A DNA stretch of 64,000 bases, from assembly GCF_000189635.1 (NCBI RefSeq), contig NW_002476418.1, positions 1,054,001 to 1,118,000 on the forward strand, given 5' to 3'. The notes under the pieces were generated by a model. The model was not told the DNA's origin and searched no databases. It saw nothing but the letters and a program-made list of their open reading frames with translations. This document shows positions 1 to 13,015 of this stretch, in pieces (the first letter of the stretch is position 1; each line of letters starts with the position of its first letter). This DNA comes from Tetrahymena thermophila SB210 (lineage: Eukaryota; Ciliophora; Oligohymenophorea; Hymenostomatida; Tetrahymenidae). The position numbers and the translations under genes are program-made.

Positions 1-244
1 AACTAACAGTGAAAGTAGCTTCGGTATTGGAAGCATGAGAGTTGATTTTAGCAAGGTTCTCAAAGAAAACAAGTTGTCTGTAGAGTTGTTCATCTTCATT
101 CAAATAGACTCTTTGGTGTTTTTGTCTCCACTTATTGTAAGCTAATAAGTCTTGGACTGAGATATTTTGTTATGAATCATCACAAAGGACAGTGGGAGTG
201 ATGATTGCTAAGCAAAGTAGGACTGCAATTAATAACTTTGACAT
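1..244 (-). CDS. Cathepsin L-like cysteine protease, N-terminal part (cut by window edge)
   Basis: Only the first 81 codons are in the window; the gene continues beyond base 1. The start is the ATG at 244, followed by a hydrophobic signal peptide (about residues 1-21, ending near VLCDD). Residues about 35-75 carry a KWRQKH segment and an ERFNIN-like pattern (E-x3-R-x2-V-F-x2-N-x3-I), the hallmark of the I29 propeptide inhibitor of cathepsin L-type papain proteases. The catalytic domain lies outside the window, so activity cannot be judged. It is the first of three papain-family genes in the same orientation. One in-frame TAA is read as Gln. Family assignment rests on the propeptide only. Expected location by family: lysosome/phagosome or secreted. 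Confidence 0.8.
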
Positions 245-3211
245 TTTTTAGTTTATTGTTTGTTTATTTATTTATTTTTTTTATTTATTTTGTTTTTATT
301 TTTAAGGTCTGAGTTGTCGGTTTTTAAAGAATTACTCAAGAAAGGTAAATCATATATCAATTGTAAGAAATATAATCCTTAAATTAAATCTTTAATGTTT
401 TTAGTTAATTAAAATAGTATTTAAAAAAAAATTTTAAGATTATTGAATAGAATTAAAAAAATAAATGTCACTATATATATATACTGAAGGAGTATATCAG
501 TATTTTATGGGGGTTAGTTTACAATGACATATATAATATTAGAGTTTTAAGAAAGAAAGAAATAAATAAATAAATATGTTTATATTTTGTAAAATTATAA
601 CATTAAAGCTCTTAGTTGTTGTTTATATATTGGTACTAAAATATTTATCAAATATAAAGATTATTTTAAAATATTTTCTAACCAAAATATTGTATTTATA
701 CTTTAAAATGTTTGTATCGTTCTTCCGATAAATAAGTCAAACGCTTAATATTTAAAATAGATTTTGTTATATTAGGTTTTAATGGTGAGACTATTTTGTT
801 GTAAAAATTATAATTAGCTATAACAATAAAGAATAGTATTCCAACAAATAAAAATCATGAATCATATATAATGTGTTAATAAGAATTTAAAAACTAAATT
901 AAATCAGCAACATAATTACCTTAATATGTATGTATCTTACTTTTATTTAATAAAGAAAACTTACATATTCATGATATACTTTGACTTAAATTGATTGTTT
1001 TAATTGTGTTAATATGTATTTTTTTCAATTAATGAAGTAAAAAAAATGAATAACCAACCAATGGTTTTATTTTATTTAATTTAATTGTAAAATAATTAAT
1101 TAATGATAATACTCTACATACTAATTATGTTGAAAAATTGTAAGTTTTACATAAGTGATTGTTAATATCTTCAACAGATTTGAAAATTAATATTTAAAGT
1201 TTTAAATTTTACCATAAACTAAATAAGTACCTTACCCTATTCATCAAACAAACAACTAAGCAAACTAAATAAATATTTGAATTTTATTAGGGATATTCCA
1301 AAACAAAAATTAAGAAATAAATTTTTAACACATTTTATCTAGTATTTATCTATTAATCTGCTAGATTTAATCAAAATAATGTATCAATAATTTAAATATT
1401 TTTTATTTAAAAAATTCTATTTCATCTAAAATTATTGATGAAATAATGGTTTTATGGATTTAGATTTTTATACTGATATAATAAATTCCTAAATAATTAC
1501 TTATTTTATTTAAATAATTTGAAAAAGTGCCATTACGATGAAGTTAAGCCCTTAATTTGTAATATCTATTTAAATTTTAGAATTAGGAAAAATAGAAAAT
1601 TGTAATTGATAGGATATTTCTTTAAATAATTCATACTTTATTGTATCTTTTCTTAATTAATGTAATTTTCTAGTAATATAAAATAATATAAACCAGAAGT
1701 AAAACAAACAACAATAATATGCTTAACTATAAGTAAATAGTTGGGAACTTAAAAAGATATTTATGATTTTTTTCTTTATATTTTGTTTTACCATTTTATT
1801 GTTTTATTAGTTTGTGTGCTGATAAAAAATATTTTAAATAATTAAAATAAAAGAAGTAATTATACTTTATCATATAAAATTGCAAAAAATTTATTTATTA
1901 TTTATAAGGTATTGTAAAGAAAAATTATCATTTATTTTGTTGTATTTATTTTTTATAAAACAATTCAAATATCAATAAATACTTATCAAATAAATAATCA
2001 CAATAGAATTAGAACTCAATTTTTAATTATTTTATTTTTTATTTAAAACTGCAAAAAATTTTTTTAACTTAAAATATTTACTTTCAAATAATACATATTT
2101 AATTGTTTGAAATGTATTTAAGGATATTAAATATTAAAAAAATACATTAATTTTCTAAACAATTAAAAAGGTAAGTAGCATTTTTAAATTTATTTCTAAT
2201 TCCTATTTTTAAAAAAAAATGGTTCAAAATTAATAATTTACAAGTTGGGAATTAGATTAAATATTAATATAAATTTATTTTATAATATTTTTTTTGTGGT
2301 AATTTATTTTATTTAATATGCAATCATACAAAAATTAAATAAAAATATTATAGTGACAATATAATTGTTGTTTAATATTTTATAATTGATTGAATGAATA
2401 AACGATTCTCATATTTTAAGGTTTTAAAGAAATATATTAATGTTAGAATATGATAATCGTTTTTTCATAAAAATGTTATATTAATTGTTTAGTTAAAAGT
2501 AAAATAGAAATAATTAAAAAAAAAATACACTTACTTACTCATTCTTTAAATTTTATTTTAAAAGTAGATTAAATTTGAAAGTCTTTTAATTATTAATATC
2601 AATTAAATTTGAAATCTTATTTTAATAAAATCAGTTAAAAATAATAATTTTGGATAAGATTATGAGATGAAATTAAAATTATAAAGAATAAAAATAATAT
2701 GATTTCTTTAAGATAAAATAAAATTCAAAAAAAATTAATTTATCTAAATTATTTTATTTGTTAAATAAAAATGATTTTTTTATGAGTAAAAAACTATGAA
2801 AATATAATATCATTTTTATTATGTAGATTTGTAACTTAAAATCAATTAATATAAATATTCTTTACAAAAAATAACTTAGTTTTTTTTTCAATTAGCATTT
2901 AAAAAAGGGTATATTTTTTATGCAATTATTATGGTCTTAAATCTTAATACTAATTTGATTATAATTTTTTTATTTTTTTAATGAATTTCAAATAAAATGT
3001 TCTCTCCTATAAAGAATAAATTGTATATATAATTAATATATATCTGATTTTATTTATTTACTTACAATAAATTTCATTTAATATTAAAATTAACTTTTGA
3101 ATTTGATATTTGCATCAAAAATTTTGAGATTTTATTTATTTAAAATAGTTTGCAAAATAAATGTAATTAATTATATAAGATTTTATATTAATTTTTTTAA
3201 GAAGTTAATAT
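245..3211. other. Gene-less AT-rich spacer
   Basis: Almost pure A/T with many short homopolymers and a short (AT)n tract near 473-486. I see no stretch with coding texture, no RNA-gene signature and no hairpin of note. It holds the promoter of the cathepsin L-like gene (left) and the 3' flank of the cathepsin B-like gene (right). Confidence 0.6.
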
Positions 3212-4325
3212 TCAAGGAAGACCAGCAACAATTTGAGCTTCGATACCACATTCATTTCTTCCTCTTAACATTCTGAATAATCCCTTCTCACCCCAATCTT
3301 CATTCCAGGAGTTAGCAATAAGCCAGTATGGAGTATTGCCTTCCTTACCCCAACCAATAATCTTAACTGAGTGACCGCCTTCATATTTCAACTTGGGATT
3401 TCTAATGTATACACCACTCTTATAAGTAAGGAAATCAGCAGCAACCTTGAAGGAAGCTTAGACAGGACCATGGGCCATTATTTCTCTTTGAATGGCTTAA
3501 ACGTTTTGTTTAATGGAATAAGTTTAAGAAGCCTAAAATATAAAATAAGGGTTATTAATTAATTTGAAATAGAAATATAATTTTTTAATTAAATTATTAA
3601 ATATTTTTGATATTTTTAATTACAAAGTGAAGATCCTTTTCATAAGTATTTTAGGTATATTCAGAGTTGCATTCTTTAACACATTAAGGAGTAGGTTAGA
3701 TAGGACCGCAAGGTTGGTATTACCCAGTGACATGGTGATCACAAGGAGGGAAAATGTAGGGTTTGCAGGAAGTATCATCTCCATAAAGACCACCAGTTGA
3801 GACACCTTATCTTTTCATGTAGCCCCAAGCAGCGCTAGGATAACCACCTTTACAACCCATACCACAATAATCAGCACAGCATTCCAATAAATCTTCAGAG
3901 GAAATTGAAGTTTATAAAGTTTAATTACTTGCAATACAAATTCTATCAGAGAAAGTTTCAGTTGCAGCAAAAGCCCAGCATGAACCGCAAGTAGATTAAT
4001 CTCTAATAAGCTTAATGCTTTAACAGTTAGGCCATTATTCACGAGCATCGAAGAATTCAGGGATAGGATCTGCATTTGCGTTAGGATCAAATTCTTTAGT
4101 AGGGAGTTTAACCCAATCAGGTTCATCAAGTGAACCAAGATGACCAAGGAGTTATTCACGAGTCATTTTTTCGAAGTGAGGATAACGAGCAGCTTTCCAA
4201 GTAGAGTTAGGATTTGAGTTGACTTCAAATACAATAAAGGGAGACATTTCTCCGAATTTGAAGCAGTTTGCTGAAGTTGAAAACAAGCAGCCTAAAATCA
4301 AAATTGAAAGAATTGATTTTCTCAT
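3212..4325 (-). CDS. Cathepsin B-like cysteine protease
   Basis: Papain-family (C1A) protease of the cathepsin B type, expected in lysosome/phagosome or secreted. Predicted exons 4325-3624 and 3532-3212 with a 91-nt GT..AG intron give 340 aa. A signal peptide ([15 protein letters not shown]...) is followed by a propeptide. The active-site Cys is residue 116 in STCGSCWAF, with His288 (GGHSVK) and Asn308 (NSWNEDWG). The occluding loop that defines cathepsin B is present, with the His-His pair at 197-198 (PPCDHHVTG). It ends at TGA after VAGLP; many internal TAA codons are Gln. A close paralogue lies just upstream at 5110-6201 with the intron in the same place, so the pair is a recent tandem duplication. 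All catalytic residues are intact. Confidence 0.93.
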
Positions 4326-5109
4326 TTTGAATAAAAGTTAACAAATTAAATGTGATTTTTTAATATTATCAAAAATAGAAATCTTTTTTAATGAAAAACT
4401 AAATTGTAATAAGTTGAAGCAAGGATTTTTTATTGTATTTTCAAATAAGATTTTTTTTTTTTTTGTGGTGTTAGTAAAAGAATTAAATTTGTATTTTATA
4501 ATTAAAGTTCTGTTTTTGCATTAGAAACTTGATTTCTGATATCAGAAATATTATTGCCAATTAAAAAAATAAAATAGCATCATCTTAAACTGGTATTTAA
4601 AATGTTTTTTTAATTTGTTTATAAAAATATTGGATGGAATTTCAATAAAACAATATAAATGGAATGGATTTTGTGTACATATTAAAATGTTAATAATAAA
4701 TATATTGCTAATGTAAAGAGAGTTAAGCAGCATCTAAAATTAAATTTGCTATCCTAATTAATTCTTTTACATTTTAATAAAAGAAAAAAAAATTAATTTG
4801 ATCTTATTTTTTCAAAATTAAAATTTAGATTGAATGAAATTTTTATTGATCAATTACAAATACTCTTATGGTTTTATTTTATTGACTTACTTAATTGTCA
4901 TTCAAATTTTGTTTGTTTTTTTAGATAAATTTTAGTTAAATTAATTCAAAAATATAAAAAAATTATTTTAATTTGTTAAAATTTGATGAAATACTGAGTT
5001 TTATAATTTTATTTTATAATAGAAATAATGATTAAATAAAATGGATATTTTACTAATATTATTTATTAATTCAAAATAATCATAATAATTAAAGCTTCTC
5101 TTTATATTT
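4326..5109. other. Spacer between the cathepsin B paralogues
   Basis: AT-rich spacer of 784 bases that must contain the promoter of the downstream cathepsin B gene and the 3' end of the upstream one. A run of 14 T lies near 4450. No coding texture seen. Confidence 0.5.
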
Positions 5110-6201
5110 TCAAGGAAGACCAGCAACAACTTCAGCTTCGATACCGCATTCGTTCTTTCCTCTTAACATTTTGAACAAACCATTCTCACCCCAGTCTTCA
5201 TTCCAGGAGTTAGCAATGAGCCAATAGGGAGTACCTTGTTCAACACCCCAGCCAATAATTTTTACTGAGTGACCACCTTCGTATTTCAATTTAGGATCTC
5301 TGATGTAGACACCACTTTTGTAAGTAAGGAAATCGCTAGCAACTCTAAAAGAGGCCTAAACGGGACCATGAGCCATAATTTCTCTTTAGATAGCTTCAGC
5401 ATTGTTAGGTAATTAGTAAACTTTGGAAGGCTTTATTTAAATTATAAAATATTTTTAAAATAAAACTCAGTAAACGATCAAATAATTTAAAAAAAATATA
5501 TTTACATGATGGAGATCTTATTAGTAAGTTTTTTCGGTGTATTAAGAGTTACATTATTTAACACACTTGGGAGTTGGCTTAATGGGTCCACAAGGAGGGT
5601 ATTGTCCTACGACGTGATGATCACAAGGGGGGAAAACATAGGGTTTGCAAGATGAGTCATCGCCATAGAGTCCACCAGTAGAGACACCAGTAGCCTTCAT
5701 GTATTTCCAAGCAGCACTTGGATATCCACCTTAACATCCATTACCACAGGTGGCACAACATTCTAATAAATCTTCAGAAGAAATTGAAGTTTAAAGCTCT
5801 TGATTGCTAGCAATACAGATTCTGTCAGAATATGTTTCGGTAGCAGCAAATGCCCAGCAAGAACCACAAGTAGATTGATCTCTAATTGTCTTAATGCTAT
5901 TGCAGTTAGGCCATTGTTCACGAGAGTCAAAAGATTCAGGAATAGGATCATTAGTTTATTCAACATTCTTAATAGGGAGCTTTGCCCAAAGAGGTTCGTC
6001 AATCAAAGCACCGAGATGTCCTTGAAGAGTTTCAGGATCCATTTCTTCAAACTTCTAGTAACGAGCAGCTCTCCATGTAGAATTGTATCTTTTGTTAAAC
6101 TCTTCAACGAACTTTTCAGAAAAGGAGGTAAAGTTGAAACAGTTTACTTGAGCTGATAGCAAGCAGCCTAAAAGCAAAATGCAAATAACAGATTTTCTCA
6201 T
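5110..6201 (-). CDS. Cathepsin B-like cysteine protease (paralogue)
   Basis: Second cathepsin B-type protease, predicted exons 6201-5506 and 5430-5110 with a 75-nt intron, 338 aa. Signal peptide [15 protein letters not shown], then a propeptide in which the [14 protein letters not shown] segment is better kept than in the downstream copy. The active-site Cys is residue 115 in STCGSCWAF; the [11 protein letters not shown] and NSWNEDWGE motifs carry the His and Asn. A C-D-H-H occluding loop is present. The intron lies at the same codon as in 3212-4325 and the C-terminal exons are the same length, which supports tandem duplication. The pairs differ mainly in the propeptide and around the intron, suggesting divergence of prodomain function. 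Intact by inspection. Confidence 0.93.
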
Positions 6202-7678
6202 TTGAGTGATTTGTTAGTAAATTTAGATATTTATTTAATAAAAAATTATAATATCAAATATTAAAATTTGTTTGCTGCATATAAAACTAAAAAGTAAATG
6301 AATGAATCTTCATTTATTATAAAAGTTTTTTTTTAAGTACGTTTATAAAAGAAATGATCTATTTATTCGTTTATTAATTAACAATAGTCGATGTTAAAAA
6401 TGAAATTATATGTAAAAGAAATATTTTTCTCTTAACATGATTAACAAATATCATTCAAAAATCTTTTTTATATTTTTATTATTAAATTTACAAAATTATA
6501 AAATGAAAATTCTAATTTAAGCCATCTATACAAGATCTTTAAAAATTCATCAATTTAATAAAAAAGAAAAATGATGGATCTTAAATTTAAACCATCTTTA
6601 CGTATGTGATTGTAGATATCTTTAAAATCTTTCTTATTTGAATTAATAGTTTTATAAAAGAAAATTTAGTTATTACCTCATAAATAAAAGATAAAGTAAA
6701 AAATAAATACTATTAATATAGTTTTAAATTAGGCAAAATTAAAAATATAGACTACAAGAAATAAAAGATAAATGGATAAGAAAATTTTTTATTTTGATCA
6801 CTTTTAATTAAAAAAGATTCTAATATTAATATTTCAATTTACCTTTCTAATTAAATTTCAAATCTATTTCTGTTAAGTTACTCTCATAGTGTAATATGTA
6901 AAAAAAAAAATAATTTAATTTTTTAAAGTTAAAGCAAGAGAATAAATGTTAAAAAATGAGTGAGTTAAAAATTGGATAAATAAAATTTTCATATATGTTT
7001 TTATTTGAGAAAAAGCTCTAAATTTTTATTTATTGAAATCTGATTTTTTATTCAATATTTTGTACTTTTGAAATTTATCAAATAAATAATCTTAGATAAA
7101 TCTCCATTTAGGATATTTAAGATGATTTATTAATAAATGAGCATTTAAATAAAATAAATAAGTTTGAAGTGATAATTTAAGTTAAGGACATTATTGTAAA
7201 AAATAACTTTTAAAATAAAAAATGATAATAAAATTTTTTATTTTTGAAATTTATAAATATTTTATTGATAATAAAAAACTATTCTCAGAATTTATTGGTT
7301 TTTAATGTAAATAGTTGCACCATTATTTAAGAACTAAATTTATATTATTTTAGACTAAATTTAGATTATTTTAGCATATATTTAATAAATAACATTTTTA
7401 AAAATGTAAAAATTATAATAAAATTATTTCAATTATTTAAATTACAAATAATATTAAATCTAGCAAGAAAAACATTTTAAAAAAAGAGATTATTTTTTTT
7501 AATTAATACAAGTAAGTAGAGTTATTAATTATTTAGTTAATTTAAATTATCTTTTTATGTACTTGATAGTGATAGTTTGCAAATCTTAAGAAATATTTAT
7601 TAATATTTCTAATTTTTGGCATACAAAACTATTAAGTAAGAAAATTAATTATTGACTCATTGAAAATTAAGATAAAAA
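6202..7678. other. Gene-less AT-rich spacer
   Basis: Divergent spacer between the cathepsin B gene and the plus-strand membrane protein. It should hold both promoters, but no recognisable element can be named. No coding texture seen. Confidence 0.5.
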
Positions 7679-9253
7679 ATGACTAAGCAAAACGCAGATT
7701 TTCAATATTAAAAGTTCTAAAAAAAATTTTTATTCCTAACAATAGTATACTATTTGATTAATGTACTAAATATATTTTTGGCTGCTGTTATTATTGAAGA
7801 GAGTATAGGATATTCTATCTCTTTTTTGGTACTATTTGGCATTGAAAAGTTGATAATGATATTTATATTATATGATGGAGTTTAAGGAAAGAAAACAAAA
7901 TTGTGGCTTCTAGATTTATTTTAATTAGGTTTTCTTTATTTTTTAAAATTCAAAGGGTTTTCAATTTAAGACTTTGAAAAAATTATGATTGAGGTTTTAG
8001 GTGTAAGAGTAATCCCTGTTCTCCTAACTTAACTCATATTTTATTTTGGATGTGGATTTTTATAATATAGCAAATTATCAGATTATATCATTCTGTTAAG
8101 CTATGTTAACTTTTTAGCTTTATTTGTATATGCTATTACTATAATAAGCATGCTAGCTTATAATGAGCAAAGATAAAGTTTGAAAAAGGTATTCTTTTCT
8201 TGTTTAATCACTCTAGGATGTTATTATTTAATGATAGGCTCTCTCAGCTAATTTAATGATATGTCTGGAATGAATTTAGGTTACTATGCCTTCATTCTTT
8301 GCTCAATCAACTTTGTATTTTTCTTGATATTTTCACCTCCAATTTAAGATCTTACCATATTTTTAGGAGAAACTCTTTTTTATATATTTTAATGTTGTGT
8401 TACAAACAATACTTTAAGCTATGAGCGAGTTTATGCTCATTAATTTTCATGCTCTGTTTAAAACTCTACTGTTATTAGTTATTATTCTTCAATAATAAAG
8501 ATAGGATTATTATGTACCTTTGGTTATAGGGAAGTATGGGATATTTTAACAAGCAACTCCCTTTATAATGCTAGCAAGATGGTGATGGCTATAAATGCAA
8601 TTATGGCTGTCGCTCTAAACATAATATATTTAATATATTTTTTTAAATATATTGTAAACTAAATCTTGCAATTAAAGAAAATCGTCATATCTAAAATCAA
8701 AGATTTTGATAAAGCTTATATAATTATGAATAAAAAACATAAATACTTGAAGGTACTCTATATATGCATATGCATTAAATAAAAAGCTGTTGATCCTATT
8801 CAAAGACAATTAATAGTTGAGAATTTTTGTTCTGTTGAATGCAGTAAATTTTTTGAGTTATATCAAAGCTATTCAAATTGCATTAAGTAAGGGTTACAGA
8901 TAGAATTTTAAAAAGAAAAATTTGAAACTTGCAATTGTTTCGTGCTCAAATTGGCTCAGGAAGTAGAATTTTTGCATAATAGCTTAACAAAGCAAATAAC
9001 TAAATTCTTAGATTCCTAGCCAAATAAGTAGTATTTCTTCTTTTAGACTTTATTCCTCAGATAAATGAATGGGCTAGGAGAGTCAGTTTTCTCTTAATAG
9101 TTAAAAAATTAACATCATTAAGGCATCATTCAAGTTCAAAGAAAGATATAAAAATTATAGTCTGAGTTCTTGTAAGTGATTGCTTTTTTAAATAACTACC
9201 AGGAATATATGCTTTACTTTCCTTCAAGAATATTGTATGATCTTTATGAATGA
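7679..9253 (+). CDS. Multi-pass membrane protein of unknown function
   Basis: Intronless reading frame of 524 aa from ATG 7679 to TGA 9251-9253. The first ~330 residues hold about eight or nine hydrophobic segments (for example LTIVYYLINVLNIFLAAVII, YVNFLALFVYAITIISMLAY, INAIMAVALNIIYLIYFF). The last ~200 residues are charged and predicted cytoplasmic, with a Cys-rich patch (NFCSVECSKFF, ETCNCFV). I do not recognise a family; no transporter or receptor signature is evident. Hydrophobic pattern and lack of TGA over 524 codons make it a real gene in this AT-rich background. It converges on the UNC-93-like gene at 9674-10969. Possibly a ciliate-specific membrane protein. Confidence 0.8.
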
Positions 9254-9673
9254 ACTTAATACAAACAAATTAAATTTTATTAAAGTTAAGTTTATTCCTT
9301 ATCATATTAATACAAAATATGTAATATTTAACAAAATAACAAAGGCAATCATAAATTTATGAATGAATTTTATAAAATTATATAAACTAACAAATCCATA
9401 AAATTCATTCATTTAAATAAAAAAATTTTTTTTTCCTTCAAAATCAACAAATATTATAATAGTTTATTTATTTATTTATCTATCTATCTATATAATTATC
9501 TTTATACTTCAGATTTATCTTAAAAATAAAATTTAGGTAAAAAAATTGATCATAATTTTATTTGTTTAAAATCATTAAATTAATTTTTATTAAAATAATT
9601 TGAAAACCATATGAAAAATAAATAAACAAATTTAATTATTATCAAATATTAATTGTTAATTAAAATATAAATT
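9254..9673. other. Convergent 3' spacer with (TATC)n/(TTTA)n tract
   Basis: Short spacer between two convergent genes. It contains a tetranucleotide tract at about 9464-9494 (TTTA repeats running into CTAT repeats). Nothing else seen. Confidence 0.5.
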
Positions 9674-10969
9674 TCATTGAAGAAGAGGCTTTATTTGCTT
9701 GTATGAAATTAATGAAACACATAGCAATATGATTAAAAGCAAATGGAAGCTAATAGGCATTATAAATATATTTAAGATTACCATTGATAAAATACCTATC
9801 CCGTAGCAAAAGTTAAAAAGACTGTAACTTTCGATTGTACCATCCAGTAGATATGTGCAAATGCTGTAACTTTTGTTTAGGTATATACAATCTGCTAATC
9901 CCCAAAGAAAACCGCTTAGATAGCACAAAAAGACACTCTCAACGGCATAAGTTAATCCTATACAAATCAAAGAGCTCCAAAGAGAGAAAAATGAGAAATA
10001 TATAATATACTTTCCTTGAATTATCTTTTCTACATATCCAAGAAAGAAGTAAAATGCTATCTCTGTAAATCCAAGTAATAACTAAACTTAAGTTGTTTTA
10101 ATATTAAGCTCTTTTGCCTATTCTTCAGTTAGCAAAGAGGAATCTAAAGGCATACCTAAAGATTTTTAAATTGAAGGATAGAGCAAAGTCATAATAAAGC
10201 CAACAGTAAAACCACTCTAAATAAAAAATAGGAAGATTTATTTAGTTTTTTCGTTTTTTAAATATTATAAAAAGTGAAGAATACTCTTTTTAGTTTCTTA
10301 ACTAAAAAATATACTAACTAGACCCACTTCTTCTACTTTTTATTACTTAATATTTTCTGGCATCATATCTGGGAGATAGAAAATCATAAGAAATCCAACA
10401 AAAGCGAACAAAGCTAAACCAAAGTAAAAAGCAAATAAAGAAGTAGTATAAAAACTGATTTAAGCAAAACCCATTCCAAATACTAAAACGAGCTAAAAAA
10501 CACCAAAAAATGTTGAAAAATAAAGCTCGTTTTTCTCTGGATACTTTTTGCAATAAATATCTATATAACCGCTAACAGATACCCACATTTAGCCTTCAAC
10601 ACTGCCAGTTATTGCTGCTACAAGGATAAAAAAACTATATAACAATGATTTATTGCAAAGCAAGCATTGATTAATTTAATCAGAGCATGTTTAAACCCAC
10701 ATACCTGTTGAAACATTCACTGTAATAGCTGCAGCACTTACCCACATCATTTATCTGTAGGTAAAGAATTATTAAAGGTGCTTTGTTAGTGTACAATTCA
10801 AGCTTTCAAATAGAAAGAAGGTAAATAATGTTATATTTCCTAAGTATGAAAACTATTATTGATCATAAATTTGTGATGACAGAGCTTAATAAGTAAAATT
10901 AGCGCTAAATACAAGGATAAAAGCAACTGAAATATAAATAATTCTAAGCAATACCCCGAAAGTGCTCAT
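9674..10969 (-). CDS. UNC-93-like major facilitator superfamily protein
   Basis: Single-exon frame of 431 aa (ATG at 10969, TGA at 9674-9676). The N-terminus fits the UNC-93 (MFS_5) pattern: a first membrane span, an A-L-S-S-Q-I segment, then LGNITLFTFFLFESL as span two. About eleven hydrophobic segments follow, including FFIQSGFTVGFIMTLLYPSI and LGFTEIAFYFFLGYVEKII, and near the C-terminus GFLWGLADCIYLNKSY and YSLFNFCYGIGI, typical of UNC-93 relatives. Family members are ion-channel regulators or membrane chaperones; the role here is not known. The ATG choice is supported by an in-frame TGA a few codons upstream of the next ATG. A decayed copy of its 5' third plus promoter lies at 12082-12900. 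Confidence 0.8.
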
Positions 10970-12081
10970 TTCCTTTTCTTATAAATGTTATTTTTTGTTG
11001 TCATTCGATTAAATAAGCTCAATTTATAGATTTTCCATCGTATTTTTTTGATGTAATTTAAGATTAAAACTTTTTTATATTTTTGTTTCAAATTACAATT
11101 TTTTTTACATCAAATCCTTAATTTATGGTTGATTACATCTTACCAACATTAAATAAGTAGTGACAGACAGATAATTTTTTAATTTATGTTATTTTTCTTT
11201 TTCTCTTAAGAAACATATCTTTGCATAAAAGATATTTAGCTAAAAAATTCCAAATTTATTAATTTCATAGTTAATAATTAATTATCAAATATGAAATATG
11301 TAGAGAATTTTAATTAAAAGTTTATATTATAATTCTTCAATGATAATCTTTATTGATTATTTTCTAATTTTCAATATTAATATTTTATTTTGATAGTTTT
11401 TTTGTTGAATAGTTATTATTTATTAACATTTGTTTTTAAATTCATAAATAATTAAAAATTTAATTATAAAGATAATAATAAAGAAATAGTGAAGATTAAA
11501 TTTTTTTGTTAACGTTTAATTTAAAATTTTATTGAGTATTATAAAACTATGATATTTATAAATAAAAAAAACAAAAAATTAAAAAATATTTTAAAAGCTA
11601 GGAAAATAGTTAGAAGAAAAGCTATTCAATATATTAAAACAAAAAAATAGCCAACCAGTTTTTGATAGTTTGAAGAAGTAAAGGAGAATTATTAAATTAA
11701 AAATCATTTAAAATTCTTAAAAATATAAGTTTTTCGATCATTTAGTTCATATTAGTAAATCTCCAATTATTTAATAGACTCTCTTTAGATATTCATTTAT
11801 TTATTTTTTAATACAAATACAATTTTTTTATTATTAAATAATAATTTAAAAAAGATTAGTAAGTAAAATACATTTAAATTTAATTAATTAATTTTGTAGC
11901 TTAGCCTTGCTAAGCTAACTATATATAAGAAAAATTCAAAAAATTAATTAAATTTGACTGAATAATAGTAAATAAATTTAATTGAATAAAAGCATATACT
12001 TGAATGTCTAGATAAGAAATTCTAAAACAGTATTTTATAGAGAATTGGTATCCATGATAATTTAATTTTACAACAGTTATT
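10970..12081. other. 5' flank of the UNC-93-like gene
   Basis: Promoter side of the UNC-93-like gene. Bases about 10970-11600 have a recognisable second copy at about 12375-12900, so this flank is the parent of the duplicated block. The part 11600-12081 shows no gene; a short CTTAGC/GCTAAG inverted repeat sits near 11900. Confidence 0.5.
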
Positions 12082-12900
12082 AGCATTGATTATTTAATCA
12101 GAGCATGTTTAAAGTTGAAACATTCACTGTAATAGCTGCAGACTAACCCACATCATTTATCTGTCGATTAATAATTATTGAAGGTGCTAAGTTAATGTAC
12201 AATTCAAGCTTTCAAATAGAAAGAAAGTGAATAAATTTATATTTCATAAATACGAAAACTATTATTGATTATAAATTTGTGATGACAGAATTTAATAAGT
12301 AAAAATGGCTCTAAATACTAGAATAAAAGCAACTGAAATATAAATAATTTTAAGCAATACCCGAAAATGCTCATTTGCTTTTCATATAATTGTTATTTTT
12401 TGTTGCCATACGATTAAATAAAGTTTATTATATCTTATATATCTTACCAAAATTAAATAAGTTAAATAAGTAGTGACAGACAGATAATTTTTTAATTAGT
12501 GTTATTTTTATTTTTCTCTTAAGAAACATATCTTTGCATAAAAGATATTTTGCTAAAAAAATTCCAAATTTTCATTCAGTAATGTTTTTTCTAATTTTCA
12601 ATATTAGTATGTGAAAATAAATAGTTTTTATTACTATTTGATTTTTGTTTCATAGTTATTTTGTTGAATAATTATTATTTATTAACATCTGTTTTTATAT
12701 TCATAAATATGTAAAAAAAAAATAAAAAAGATAATAATAATTTTGATAAATTATAATTAGAATTAATAAAGAAATAAAGTCGATTTAATTTAATTATTAA
12801 CTTTTAATTTAAAATATATTTTTATTAAGATTTTATTTAGTATAATAAACTATGATATTTATAAATAACAAAAGAAAAATTTAAAAATACATAAAATTTA
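12082..12900 (-). pseudogene. Decayed partial duplicate of the UNC-93-like gene
   Basis: This block repeats, in the same orientation and order, the 5' part of the UNC-93-like gene and its upstream DNA (about 10661-11600). Matching stretches include the N-terminal coding region around TGATGACAGA, the start codon (complement CAT at 12372-12374) and the upstream AGTAGTGACAGACAGATAAT segment. It is broken: a single base is lost four codons after the ATG (four C in the parent, three in the copy on the plus strand), several further short deletions interrupt the reading frame, and the 3' two thirds of the gene are absent. The body also lost about 60-100 bases of the promoter region. It is a non-functional tandem duplication remnant. 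Confidence 0.8.
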
Positions 12901-13015
12901 CAATATTTTTTATATTCAATAAAATATTCGTTTTATTTATTTTTTTAATTTTTTATTTAAAATTAAACAAAGAGAGTAAATTAATTTAAGTTTTTTAAAT
13001 TTTTAGAAAAATTTT

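Noticed and set aside
245..3211. Possible telomere or chromosome end
   Set aside because: No C4A2/G4T2 repeats occur here or at either window edge.
5800..6156. Plus-strand 118-codon frame
   Set aside because: Antisense shadow of the cathepsin B-like exon 6201-5506, which carries the complete catalytic motifs.
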